Source: Flavobacterium sp. (GTDB lineage: Bacteria; Bacteroidota; Bacteroidia; Flavobacteriales; Flavobacteriaceae). From it: a stretch of DNA of 20,169 nucleotides. A program made the translations under genes and the position numbers. The stretch is taken from the NCBI GenBank assembly GCA_024709705.1, contig JANJWE010000269.1:1-20169 (forward strand). The letters run 5' to 3'. A model generated the notes under the pieces. The model was given only the letters and a program-made list of their open reading frames with translations. It did no database searches and was not told the DNA's origin. Positions 1 to 8,036 of the stretch are shown one piece after another (position 1 is the stretch's first letter; each line of letters begins with the position of its first letter).

Positions 1-99
1 ATAAAATACCTCGTTTTATTTGTTTTATTGTATTTTGGAATCATCGTTGTGCTTTCGGTTATTTTTGGAATTATATACGCTCTCACAGTTTTGAAATGA
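1..99 (+). CDS. C-terminal end of a small membrane protein (5' end outside window)
   Basis: Frame 1 is open from the window edge to a TGA at 97-99 and encodes 32 residues. They are almost entirely hydrophobic (YLVLFVLLYFGIIVVLSVIF, then GIIYALTVLK), which reads as one transmembrane helix with a short polar end. The TGA overlaps the ATG of the methyltransferase gene in an ATGA junction (96-99). That is the classic 4-base overlap of translationally coupled genes, so the two are probably in one operon. The piece is too short to assign a family. The reading frame and coupling are directly visible; calling it a membrane protein is inferred from hydrophobicity. Confidence 0.6.
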   Translation: MKYLVLFVLLYFGIIVVLSVIFGIIYALTVLK

Positions 100-860
100 A
101 AAAAATATTCAAGTTTATTCTCAATACCGTTCCTAGGCCTCTTTTGATTCGATTGAGCTATGTAGCCAGACCTTTACTTGCTTTTGCACTTAGGGGAAAT
201 CGGTTTACCGATCCTATTGATGGGAAAAGTTTTCGGATGTTTTTGCCTTACGGCTACGGGAAGCAACGCAACAATGTACTATCACCCAGTACACTTTCTT
301 TGGAAAGACATCGCTTGTTATGGTTATACTTGAACAATGAAACCGATTTTTTTACTGCTCCAAAAAAAGTATTGCATTTTGCCCCGGAACAGGCATTTTA
401 TAAACGTTTTAGAAATCAAAAGAATTTAGACTACACTACAACTGATTTATTTTCTCCGTTAGCAGATGTGAAAGCGGATATTTGCAATCTTCCGTTTGAA
501 AACAATTCATTTGATGTAATTTTATGTAATCATGTTTTAGAACACATTCCCGATGACACCAAAGCCATGCAAGAATTGTATCGCGTTTTAAAACCCGGTG
601 GAATGGGAATTTTTCAGATTCCACAGGATTTGTCCAGAGCTGTTACTTTTTCAGATGATACGATTACCGACGAAAAAGAGCGGGCTCAAATTTTTGGTCA
701 ATACGATCACGTTCGGGTGTATGGAAGAGATTATTTTGACAAATTGAGACACATTGGTTTTACCGTAATCGAGGAAGATTATACTTCGAAAATTACACCG
801 GAACTAGTAGACAAATATTGTTTAGCAAAAGGAGAAATTATTCCGGTTTGTTTCAAATAA
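96..860 (+). CDS. class I SAM-dependent methyltransferase
   Basis: This 254-residue protein carries a methyltransferase type 11-like Rossmann core. Motif I is degenerate (VLHFAPEQAF, residues 92-101) in place of the usual glycine-rich loop. Asp117 (TTDLFSP) and Asp128 (ADICNLPF) sit where SAM-contacting acids are expected. FDVILCNHVLEHIPDD (139-154) and LYRVLKPGG (161-169) are typical post-motif signatures. The first 60 residues contain a hydrophobic, basic segment (PRPLLIRLSYVARPLLAF) that may touch the membrane. The substrate cannot be told from sequence; a small molecule, lipid or glycan precursor is more likely than rRNA. The start is fixed by the ATGA overlap with the upstream gene. A strong hairpin terminator follows directly after the stop codon. 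Confidence 0.85.
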   Translation: MKKIFKFILNTVPRPLLIRLSYVARPLLAFALRGNRFTDPIDGKSFRMFLPYGYGKQRNNVLSPSTLSLERHRLLWLYLNNETDFFTAPKKVLHFAPEQAFYKRFRNQKNLDYTTTDLFSPLADVKADICNLPFENNSFDVILCNHVLEHIPDDTKAMQELYRVLKPGGMGIFQIPQDLSRAVTFSDDTITDEKERAQIFGQYDHVRVYGRDYFDKLRHIGFTVIEEDYTSKITPELVDKYCLAKGEIIPVCFK

Positions 861-861
861 A

Positions 862-892
862 AAAAATGCCTAGAAAAAATCTAGGCATTTTT
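862..892. terminator. bidirectional rho-independent terminator
   Basis: ATGCCTAGA (866-874) pairs perfectly with TCTAGGCAT (880-888) around a 5-A loop. The stem is flanked by an A-run on the left and a T-run on the right, so it can act on both strands. It lies between the convergent methyltransferase (+) and M16 peptidase (-) genes. Confidence 0.85.
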
Positions 893-909
893 AGTTAGGG
901 TCTGTTTTA

Positions 910-3714
910 TTACTCCGGCATTAACATAGCAATCACCTTATCTTTCGAAAGATATTTTTTGGCAACCGCTTGTATTTGTTCGGGTGTTATGGCATCGATT
1001 CGTTGTTCAAAAGATAAAATCTCGTCTATAGAACTATCATTAGAAAAAGCTCTTGTAAAATTGGCCATCCAATAATTATTCTGTTTGATTTTTTCTTTGT
1101 AGTCCAATTTTTCAGATTCTTTAAACTTGTTTACATCTTTTAAATCCGGACCGTTCTCAATAATTTTATTCAATTCTCTTAAAGCCGATTGAGTTAATGT
1201 TTCGGCATTTTCAGGACCACAAGGGAAATTGATGGTAAAATTATAACTGCCATTTGGTACTTTATTCATACTTCCTCGTGCACTGGCACCGTATACTCCA
1301 CTTTCGTTCTCACGAAGCTCTTCGATTAATTTTATGGTTAAAACTTCACCGGCAGCTCGCAAAGCTAAAGCTTCTGCAGCATCGTATTTGGCGTCGCCAT
1401 AAAACATGATATTTACTGTACTTTTGGGATCTTTTCCTTTATTGACAACCTTTTTCAAATCGCCACGTAACATTCGGTAACCTAAATCTACCGGTTGTTC
1501 TTTGGTATTTGTTGCGGGTAACGAAGCCAAGTAACTGGTAGCAAAATCCTCAAGAACAGCCTCATCTAAATTTCCAACAAAGAAGAAATGAAAGTCCCCG
1601 GCATTGGCAAAACGCTCTTTATATTTGGCATAAGCCAATTCGTAACTTGTATTTTCCCAAGCTTTGTCATCGGGTAAAATTCCATTAAATCTAGGATTGT
1701 TTTGATTTAAATAAGCATAAAGTTCTTGTTGAAAATGCATGGTTGGCATGGCTTTCATGTTGGCCATAAAACCGTTTTGTTTGATTTTAAAACTTTCAAA
1801 AGCTTCTTTATCAAAATTCAAATCGGTAAAATAGGCATAGACCATTTGGAACAAATATTCTAAATCTTTGGGAGCTGCTGAACCTCTGAAACCCTCTTGA
1901 GTTCCACCTACATAAGGATTTACACGAGCTATTTTTCCGGTCATGAACTTGTTGATGTCATTTAATTTCATTCCAGAGAATCCGGCTTCTGAAAGACCAC
2001 CCATAGCCCATTGTACTTTGGCATAATCTTCATTTGAAATTAAATTTGTACCACCAAAACTTAGGGCTTCAAATAAGATTTCATCGTTTTTAAAATCGGT
2101 TTTTTTGAAAGTAACCTTTGCACCATTCGATAAAGTCCATGTTTTAGATCCTACTTTGTCATTGGATTCTCTTTTGGTAATTGATCCCTTTTTTACAGGA
2201 TTTCTCAGTAAACTTTCGGCAACATCTTCATCTACATAGGCTTTTAAGGAGCTTGGGTCTACGATTATAGAAGCCAAAACTTCATCTTCGGTTGGTTTTT
2301 TCAACCCTTCTTTTTCCGGACCGGTCAAAACAACAACACGATTATCATCTTTAATATAATCATTAATCAAGGCATTTGTTTCTTGCACCGTAATTAAGGG
2401 CAACATTTTTTGCATGGTTGTAAAGGTCCATTCAATTCCGGGAATGGGATTGTTTTCTAAGAAATTGCTTTGGTATTGCCATACAAAATTTTCAGATTCC
2501 ATTTTGTCTTTTTCTTTGAACTGTTGTTCAATTTGAGAAAGGAATTCTGTTTTAGCCCGATCTAATTCTGATTGTGTAAATCCGAAAGCTTTCACTCTTT
2601 CGTTTTCTTGAACCAATACCTTTAAAGCATCCAACTGCTTGTCTTGGGGTACCATAGCAAAAGACTGAAAAGCGTTTTTAGTTTTGGCAAAAGTTCCCCC
2701 ATAATAAGAATAACCATAGGTAAAAGGAGGATTTGGTGAATTTTGAAGTTCGCCTAATCGGTTATTCAACATAGTCGAAAACAAACCAATTACCAATTGT
2801 TCTTTAAAATCACCTATCGTTTTTACAACTTTAGGTTCTTTATAATCTTTATACAACAGTTGAACTTGAGTATAGGCTGCTTCAGGGTCACTTTCTACGG
2901 CTACAAAGGTTTCTTTGTGATTAGGCACATCAAATTTGGCTCTAGGTTTCTCGTTTTTTGGATTTTTGTAGGAAGAGAAATGAGAAATGATTTTTTTCTC
3001 CATTTCGGCTACATCAATATCACCCACAACAATAACACTCATTAAATTGGGTCGGTACCAATCTTTGTAAAAATTAACCACTTTATCATAGGTGAAATTT
3101 TCCAGAATTTCTTTTTGACCAATGGGCAATCGTTTTGCATAATGCGAATTGTACATCATTTTTGGCATAAATCTGCCCATCATTCTTTTATCTGCACCAA
3201 GTCCGATGCGGTATTCTTCAAGAACTACACCTCGCTCTTTATCAATTTCTTCAGGCGTTAAAGTGGTATTAAAAGCCCAATCTTCCAAAATTTGAAATCC
3301 TTTGGATAACTTTTCTGGATCATTTGAAGGAATAGGCAAAAAGTAAACGGTTTCGTCAAAGCTGGTATAAGCATTTAAATGTTGACCAAACTTCACACCA
3401 ATACTTTGTAAATAATCTACCAAAGCATTTTTTGGAAAGTTTTTGGTGCCATTAAAACACATATGTTCCATAAAATGAGCCAAACCTTGTTGGTCATCAT
3501 TTTCCAAAATAGAACCGGCGTTAATTACAAGTCGTAAATCAACTTTATTTTCCGGTTTTGCATTTTTTCTGATGTAGTAGGTTAGACCATTTTTTAGTTT
3601 TCCAACTTTTACAGAAGGATCTTTGGGAATAGGACTGTCTAACTTTAGTTCTTGTGCCAATACAAGTGATGGCAAAGCTAAAAGAAATAGAAATAGTTTG
3701 TTAAGTTTTTTCAT
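910..3714 (-). CDS. secreted M16 family zinc metallopeptidase (PqqL/pitrilysin-like)
   Basis: This 934-residue protein starts with a clear signal peptide (MKKLNKLFLFLLALPSLVLA, cut before Q21), so it acts in the periplasm or at the outer membrane. The inverted zinc motif HFMEH is at residues 80-84: His80 and His84 bind zinc and Glu83 is the catalytic base. The downstream ERGVVLEE (160-167) supplies the third zinc ligand, by family pattern Glu167. The length and the second-half signature (LIEELRENESGVYG, PNGSYNFTINFPCGPEN) fit the two-lobed form of M16 proteins such as E. coli PqqL (about 930 residues), in which the C-terminal lobe lacks the zinc site. M16 peptidases digest peptides enclosed in a chamber between the lobes; the natural substrate here is unknown. 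The gene is downstream of apbE on the same strand with an 89-base gap, so it may be read separately or by readthrough. It is convergent with the methyltransferase gene. Confidence 0.93.
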   Translation of the reverse strand: MKKLNKLFLFLLALPSLVLAQELKLDSPIPKDPSVKVGKLKNGLTYYIRKNAKPENKVDLRLVINAGSILENDDQQGLAHFMEHMCFNGTKNFPKNALVDYLQSIGVKFGQHLNAYTSFDETVYFLPIPSNDPEKLSKGFQILEDWAFNTTLTPEEIDKERGVVLEEYRIGLGADKRMMGRFMPKMMYNSHYAKRLPIGQKEILENFTYDKVVNFYKDWYRPNLMSVIVVGDIDVAEMEKKIISHFSSYKNPKNEKPRAKFDVPNHKETFVAVESDPEAAYTQVQLLYKDYKEPKVVKTIGDFKEQLVIGLFSTMLNNRLGELQNSPNPPFTYGYSYYGGTFAKTKNAFQSFAMVPQDKQLDALKVLVQENERVKAFGFTQSELDRAKTEFLSQIEQQFKEKDKMESENFVWQYQSNFLENNPIPGIEWTFTTMQKMLPLITVQETNALINDYIKDDNRVVVLTGPEKEGLKKPTEDEVLASIIVDPSSLKAYVDEDVAESLLRNPVKKGSITKRESNDKVGSKTWTLSNGAKVTFKKTDFKNDEILFEALSFGGTNLISNEDYAKVQWAMGGLSEAGFSGMKLNDINKFMTGKIARVNPYVGGTQEGFRGSAAPKDLEYLFQMVYAYFTDLNFDKEAFESFKIKQNGFMANMKAMPTMHFQQELYAYLNQNNPRFNGILPDDKAWENTSYELAYAKYKERFANAGDFHFFFVGNLDEAVLEDFATSYLASLPATNTKEQPVDLGYRMLRGDLKKVVNKGKDPKSTVNIMFYGDAKYDAAEALALRAAGEVLTIKLIEELRENESGVYGASARGSMNKVPNGSYNFTINFPCGPENAETLTQSALRELNKIIENGPDLKDVNKFKESEKLDYKEKIKQNNYWMANFTRAFSNDSSIDEILSFEQRIDAITPEQIQAVAKKYLSKDKVIAMLMPE

Positions 3715-3795
3715 ATGAAGTATTTAAAGTATTAAAACTATACTAAAACTTCATTAATACCAAGATATTGTGTTTTCTTTAACGAAAAAACCTAC

Positions 3796-3814
3796 TTTTA
3801 GAATCATTCTAAAA
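3796..3814. repeat. perfect palindrome spanning the apbE stop codon
   Basis: TTTTAGAAT (3796-3804) and ATTCTAAAA (3806-3814) are exact inverted copies around a single central base. The palindrome includes the last codons and the TGA of apbE. As RNA it would form a stem of about 7 pairs with a 5-base loop, A+T-rich and therefore weak. On the minus strand a run of six T follows 7 bases later, so it could be a poor terminator or a 3'-end stabiliser for apbE mRNA. The symmetry is directly visible; the function is a guess. Confidence 0.4.
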
Positions 3815-4823
3815 TAAGACTTTCAAAATTAGGGGTTTTGAATTGTTGTATTGAATTTTGCTCATCCGTATAAATCAACAACACATACAAATCATTTCTG
3901 TCTTTCAGGAACTCTTGGATTTGTAGAAAATCCATAACCATAAAAGCCGTTGCATAACCATCAGCATCAATACAGTTTTTAGCCAAAACCGTTGCACTTA
4001 AAACTTTACTTTGTAATGATAGTCCGGTTTTGGGATTGATAATGTGGACAAATTTTTCACCGGTGAGCGAGTCTGTTTTTACTTTTCGATAATTTCCGGA
4101 TGTTGCCATTCCAAGGTTTTCTAACTTGATTTTGGCTATCAAGGTACGTTCCTCCGGAGATTGTGTGGGATCATCAATACCAATAACCCAATTTTTATTT
4201 TCAATTGTATTTTTACCAAAAGCTACAATTTCGCCACCAATTTCTACTATTCCGTTTTCAATACCTTTAGATTTTAAAAAATCTACAACCACATCTACCG
4301 AATAACCTTGAGCAATCGCATTAAAATCAAAGTAGGTTTGTGGGAACTTTTTTGAAATTGTTCGGTTTTCATTGAGACGAACTTTATCAAAACCAACATA
4401 CTGTAATAAACTGTCAATTTTGGCAGTATTTAAATCAATTTTTTGCTTTTTGGGACCAAAGCCATACGCATTAACCAAAATCCCAATGGTGGGATCAAAA
4501 AGCCCTTCTGTTTCTCTATAAATTCGTGAAGATACTTCAAACGTCTTTATGAAAAAGTCATCCACAAAAACTGTACTATCTCCTTCATTAATTTTGGATA
4601 TTTTAGAGTCTGGTCTGTATGTAGAAAGCGACATATCGAATGCCAGTAAAAGTGAATCAATACTTTTTTTAGAAATATTTTCTGTAACAGAAATATATTT
4701 AACAGCATAAGTACTTCCTTGAGCTTCTCCTTGAATGGTATAAATTGTTTCTTTTTCTTCCTTTTGACAAGCAAAAATTAAAAAAACAAAGCAACTTAAA
4801 CTAACTAATTTCTTTAATTCCAT
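3804..4823 (-). CDS. apbE: FAD:protein FMN transferase (ApbE), lipoprotein
   Basis: ApbE moves FMN from FAD onto a threonine of target proteins, classically NqrB and NqrC of the Na+-NQR encoded just upstream. With the start chosen here the protein has 339 residues and begins MELKKLVSLSCFVFLIFAC, a lipoprotein signal with the lipidated cysteine at 19, placing it on the periplasmic side where those threonines lie. A longer frame to 4880 is open, but it would bury the signal sequence and overlap the upstream gene by 80 rather than 23 bases. Family motifs in order: GST (36-38), TYRPDS (68-73), FDPTIG (109-114), DFNAIAQGYSVD (166-177), IVEIGGEIVAFG (192-203), GMATSGNYR (238-246), HIINPKTG (260-267) and DADGYATA (286-293). 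Asp288 and Thr292 are the expected metal ligands. Its position behind the nqr genes supports a role in maturing the pump. Confidence 0.95.
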   Translation of the reverse strand: MELKKLVSLSCFVFLIFACQKEEKETIYTIQGEAQGSTYAVKYISVTENISKKSIDSLLLAFDMSLSTYRPDSKISKINEGDSTVFVDDFFIKTFEVSSRIYRETEGLFDPTIGILVNAYGFGPKKQKIDLNTAKIDSLLQYVGFDKVRLNENRTISKKFPQTYFDFNAIAQGYSVDVVVDFLKSKGIENGIVEIGGEIVAFGKNTIENKNWVIGIDDPTQSPEERTLIAKIKLENLGMATSGNYRKVKTDSLTGEKFVHIINPKTGLSLQSKVLSATVLAKNCIDADGYATAFMVMDFLQIQEFLKDRNDLYVLLIYTDEQNSIQQFKTPNFESLILE

Positions 4824-5166
4824 TGTAATTGATGATGTAATCCTCATTTTTAAAAAGTGGTTTTTCAAAGTCGGCAGCATTGGCTATGCCAACACCTGCA
4901 TAGAGTACTTTGGCTTTTAATTTTTGGGCATGACGTTTAAAAGTTTCCATCCATAACACATCATAATCCTCCGGATTTTCGGGATAACTATATACCGTAA
5001 CCAAAACGAAATGCAAGGTGTTTGTAGGTTTATCAACACATACAAATTGAGGATGCCGTTTCAATTGACTGTTCACGGCAATAAACTCAAAACCTTTGGT
5101 TTCAAGATCTTTTCCCACATGATTCATGGCGATGTTGTGTAACTCTTGTTGCGATAAAATTTCCAT
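4801..5166 (-). CDS. conserved-looking hypothetical protein between nqrF and apbE
   Basis: This is a 121-residue soluble protein without signal peptide or membrane segment, starting MEILSQQELHNIAM. The frame stays open 16 codons upstream (to 5214), but that stretch is hydrophobic, A+T-rich intergenic-like sequence, so the ATG at 5166 is preferred. Its 3' end overlaps the apbE start by 23 bases, indicating translational coupling with apbE. From memory, relatives in flavobacteria are often labelled 'Na(+)-translocating NADH-quinone reductase subunit F', but it has no ferredoxin cysteines, no RxYS FAD motif and no NADH-binding loop. It is therefore not NqrF and the label would come from its neighbours. 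The layout (helix, KGFEFIAVN, then HPQFVCVD and LHFVLVTV strands) loosely recalls a restriction-endonuclease-like fold of the UPF0102 kind, but the catalytic acids and lysine are absent. A role in assembly or regulation of the pump is only an inference from position. Confidence 0.75.
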   Translation of the reverse strand: MEILSQQELHNIAMNHVGKDLETKGFEFIAVNSQLKRHPQFVCVDKPTNTLHFVLVTVYSYPENPEDYDVLWMETFKRHAQKLKAKVLYAGVGIANAADFEKPLFKNEDYIINYNGIKEIS

Positions 5167-5215
5167 GATGTAAAAGTAAATAGAAAACCAGAAAACGATT
5201 CTTAAAGAAAACAAA

Positions 5216-5278
5216 AAACCATTAAGAAATTAAGAATATCAAGTATTGAAACTTAAAAACTTAACTACTTAATGGTTT
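5216..5278 (-). terminator. long inverted repeat after nqrF: terminator or attenuator
   Basis: AAACCATTAAG (5216-5226) is the exact reverse complement of CTTAATGGTTT (5268-5278). A 3x3 internal loop then leads to a second helix, TTAAG (5230-5234) with CTTAA (5259-5263). On the minus strand the hairpin ends in a T-run (TTTTTTG, about 5218 down to 5212), which fits a rho-independent terminator for the nqr operon. The stem is A+T-rich, so partial termination that lets some transcription into the 121-residue gene and apbE is plausible. The structure is seen; its activity is inferred. Confidence 0.5.
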
Positions 5279-5301
5279 AAGTATTTGAAAGATAAAATAA
5301 A

Positions 5302-6615
5302 TTATCCTCCGAAGTCGTCGAAACGAATATTTTCCGGATCTAAACCAAAGTCTTCACCCATTTTTTGAACGGCTTTGTTCATCATTGGTGGTCCACAGAA
5401 GTACAATTCAATATCTTCCGGGTTTTCGTGTTTAGATAAATAATTATCAATTACAACATTGTGAATGAATCCAACAAATCCATCTCCTTCTCCATCTACT
5501 CCATCTTTTACTTTCCAGTTATCTTCCGGAAGCGGTTCTGATAAAGCCAAATAGAATTTAAAGTTCGGGAAGTCTTTTTCTAACGCTCTGAAATGGTCGG
5601 TATAGAACAATTCACGTTTAGAACGACCACCATACCAATACGTAACTTTTCTACCTGTTTTCACAGTTCTGAAAAGGTGATACAAATGCGAACGCATAGG
5701 AGCCATTCCGGCACCACCACCCACGTACAACATTTCAGCTTCTGATTCGTTAATAAAGAACTCTCCATAAGGACCTGAAACGACTACTGGGTCACCTGCT
5801 TTTCTAGAGAAAATATAGGAAGAAGCAATACCTGGGTTCACTTTTGCCCAACCGTTGATATTTCTATCCCATGGTGGAGTAGCTACCCGTACATTCAACA
5901 TAATTTTTCTTCCTTCGGCTGGGTAAGAAGCCATTGAGTAGGCTCTTTCAACTGTTTCCGGATTTTTCATAACCAAAGGCCATAAGTTAAACTTATCCCA
6001 CTCGGCTTTAAATTTGTCGGGTTCTCCCGGGTGCTCAACTGGGTGAGCCGTAATATCAATATCTGAGTATTTTACTTCACATTTTGGAATTTCAATTTGA
6101 ATATAACCACCTGCTTCATAATGCATATCTTCTGGTAATTCAACAATAAATTCTTTGATAAAGGAAGCCACACTATAATTTGAATATACTTTAGCTTCAA
6201 ATTTTTTGATACCAAAAACTTCTTCTGGTACTTCAATAACCATGTTACTTTTTACTTTCACTTGGCAACCCAATCTCCAACCTTCAGCTAATTCTTTACG
6301 GCTAAAGTGAGGAATTTCAGTAGGTAGAGCTTCTCCACCTCCATCTAATACTTTACATTTACATTGGATACAAGTTCCACCACCACCACAAGCCGATGGT
6401 AAGAAAATTTTACTGGAACCTAAAGTAGATAACAAAGTACTTCCGGAACCTACTTCAATTTCGTTTTCTCCGTTAATTTTAATCTTCACAGGACCTGAAG
6501 GTACCAATTTTGCTTTGGCAAAAAGAATAATCCCTACCAAAATCAATAATAAAATCATAAAGGCAATAACGGTAGTGGAAATTAATCCACCTGTGCTAAC
6601 TTCTAATGCTATCAT
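5302..6615 (-). CDS. nqrF: Na+-translocating NADH:quinone reductase subunit F
   Basis: NqrF is the electron entry subunit: it oxidises NADH through FAD and passes electrons to a [2Fe-2S] cluster. The 437-residue protein has one N-terminal membrane anchor (about residues 12-34). A ferredoxin domain follows with cluster cysteines at 76, 82, 85 and 117 ([13 protein letters not shown], then LGCQ). The FAD-binding RAYS motif is at 224-227, the NADH-binding loop [13 protein letters not shown] at 298-310 and YFCGPPMM around Cys407. It ends in the family-typical FDDFGG. The ATG overlaps the nqrE stop by one base (TAATG on the minus strand), so translation is coupled. This is the last nqr gene; a hairpin follows within 90 bases. 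Confidence 0.98.
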   Translation of the reverse strand: MIALEVSTGGLISTTVIAFMILLLILVGIILFAKAKLVPSGPVKIKINGENEIEVGSGSTLLSTLGSSKIFLPSACGGGGTCIQCKCKVLDGGGEALPTEIPHFSRKELAEGWRLGCQVKVKSNMVIEVPEEVFGIKKFEAKVYSNYSVASFIKEFIVELPEDMHYEAGGYIQIEIPKCEVKYSDIDITAHPVEHPGEPDKFKAEWDKFNLWPLVMKNPETVERAYSMASYPAEGRKIMLNVRVATPPWDRNINGWAKVNPGIASSYIFSRKAGDPVVVSGPYGEFFINESEAEMLYVGGGAGMAPMRSHLYHLFRTVKTGRKVTYWYGGRSKRELFYTDHFRALEKDFPNFKFYLALSEPLPEDNWKVKDGVDGEGDGFVGFIHNVVIDNYLSKHENPEDIELYFCGPPMMNKAVQKMGEDFGLDPENIRFDDFGG

Positions 6616-7361
6616 TATTCCTGAATATTATTTGTTAATGAATCATTTACTGTTGCAGCAGAATCAATGATTTCTAGAGAATTAGAAATTTCTTCTGATG
6701 GAACTACATTTTCAACTACTTCTTTTTTAGGGGCAGGTTCATCACCACCGGTTAACATACCACCAAAAGACATAAATCCGATTGCCATTAAACCTGTTAA
6801 AATAAAAGTCATTCCCAATCCTCTGAAAGCCGGAGGAACGTTAGAATATCTAATTTTTTCTCTAATAGCTCCAATAGCAACAATCGCTAAGAACCACCCT
6901 ATACCGGAACCAAGCCCGTAAACAGTTGCCTCAGTAATTGTAGCAAAATCTTTTTGTTGCATAAACAATGAACCCCCAAGTATTGCACAATTAACCGCAA
7001 TAAGTGGTAAAAAGATTCCTAATGAATTATATAAAGCCGGAGCAAATTTTTCAACAATCATTTCAACTAATTGTACCATTGTGGCTACAGTTGCAATAAA
7101 TAAAATAAAGGTTAAAAAACTTAAATCATAATCAGCATATTCTTCGCCTAACCATGTTAAAGCACCTGGACGAAGTAAATATTTATCTAATAAATAATTT
7201 AACGGAACAGTGATTACTTGAACAAATATAACTGCTGCACCTAATCCAACAGCGGTAGATACTTTTTTAGAAACCGCTAAGTACGAACACATTCCTAGGA
7301 ATGTAGCGAAAATCATATTTTCAATGAAAATTGATTTTAAAAATAATTCTAATAATTCCAT
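6615..7361 (-). CDS. nqrE: Na+-translocating NADH:quinone reductase subunit E, with C-terminal tail
   Basis: NqrE is a six-helix membrane subunit that, with NqrD, holds an intramembrane iron-sulfur centre. The N-terminus ([20 protein letters not shown]) has the conserved Cys25, and Cys125 lies in [10 protein letters not shown]; these match the two cysteines known to bind iron in this subunit. The core ends near residue 203 (MSFGGMLTG). It is followed by about 45 residues rich in Glu, Ser, Asn and Pro ([18 protein letters not shown] and on) with no hydrophobic segment. The Vibrio subunit has about 198 residues and lacks this tail. The tail may be a flexible loop of this lineage rather than a separate domain. 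nqrD lies 3 bases upstream. Confidence 0.97.
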   Translation of the reverse strand: MELLELFLKSIFIENMIFATFLGMCSYLAVSKKVSTAVGLGAAVIFVQVITVPLNYLLDKYLLRPGALTWLGEEYADYDLSFLTFILFIATVATMVQLVEMIVEKFAPALYNSLGIFLPLIAVNCAILGGSLFMQQKDFATITEATVYGLGSGIGWFLAIVAIGAIREKIRYSNVPPAFRGLGMTFILTGLMAIGFMSFGGMLTGGDEPAPKKEVVENVVPSEEISNSLEIIDSAATVNDSLTNNIQE

Positions 7362-7364
7362 TTC

Positions 7365-8033
7365 TTAGTTTGTTTCTATTAAATTTTTATTTCTTGAACG
7401 TTGGAAACCAATAATCAAACCTAGAGTAATCAAAGCCATAGGAGCCAATAACATAAAACCACTATTTTCATAACCTAAAGCATACAAACCGGTTTTTTCA
7501 ACTGGATCTCCTAATACCGGAATTCCAAATAATTTTCCGGAACCTAATAATTCACGAAAGAATCCAACGATAACTAATATTAATCCATATCCTGTCGCAT
7601 TACCAACTCCATCCAAAAAAGATTTCCAAGGTGTGTTACCTAGGGCAAATGCTTCAAAACGTCCCATGATGATACAGTTGGTAATAATTAACCCCACGAA
7701 AACCGAAAGTTTCTTTGCTAAATCCGGCACATAGGCTTTTAAGGTTAAATCCACTATAATTACCAAAGCAGCAACAACTACTAATTGAGCAATGATACGA
7801 ATGGAAGAAGGAATTACATTACGCATTAAAGAAATAACCACGTTACCTACACCCAATACAAAGATTACAGACAATGCCATAATCACAGAAGCGTTAAGTT
7901 CGGCAGTAATTGCTAAAGCAGAACAAATTCCTAATACTTGAACCGTAACGGGATTGTTATCTGTTAAAGGGTCTTTTACTAATCCGATGTTTTTCTTTGA
8001 AAACAAAGGTTCTTTTTCTGATGTATTAGCCAT
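7365..8033 (-). CDS. nqrD: Na+-translocating NADH:quinone reductase subunit D
   Basis: This 222-residue membrane protein is the paralogous partner of NqrE in the pump. Cys37 (VQVLGICSALAI) and Cys120 (LIITNCIIMGRFEAFA) correspond to the two conserved cysteines that, with those of NqrE, ligate the intramembrane iron-sulfur centre. Six hydrophobic helices are visible. The first 20 residues (MANTSEKEPLFSKKNIGLVK) are a polar cytoplasmic lead-in. The gene sits 3 bases downstream of nqrC and 3 bases upstream of nqrE, so it is clearly part of the same transcript. Confidence 0.97.
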   Translation of the reverse strand: MANTSEKEPLFSKKNIGLVKDPLTDNNPVTVQVLGICSALAITAELNASVIMALSVIFVLGVGNVVISLMRNVIPSSIRIIAQLVVVAALVIIVDLTLKAYVPDLAKKLSVFVGLIITNCIIMGRFEAFALGNTPWKSFLDGVGNATGYGLILVIVGFFRELLGSGKLFGIPVLGDPVEKTGLYALGYENSGFMLLAPMALITLGLIIGFQRSRNKNLIETN

Positions 8034-8036
8034 GGT

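Noticed and set aside
4824-4880. Upstream extension of apbE
   Set aside because: The extra 19 residues would hide the lipoprotein signal and lie deep within the coding sequence of the upstream gene.
6667-6921. 84-codon plus-strand frame within nqrE
   Set aside because: It is antisense to a well-supported gene, with no family resemblance.
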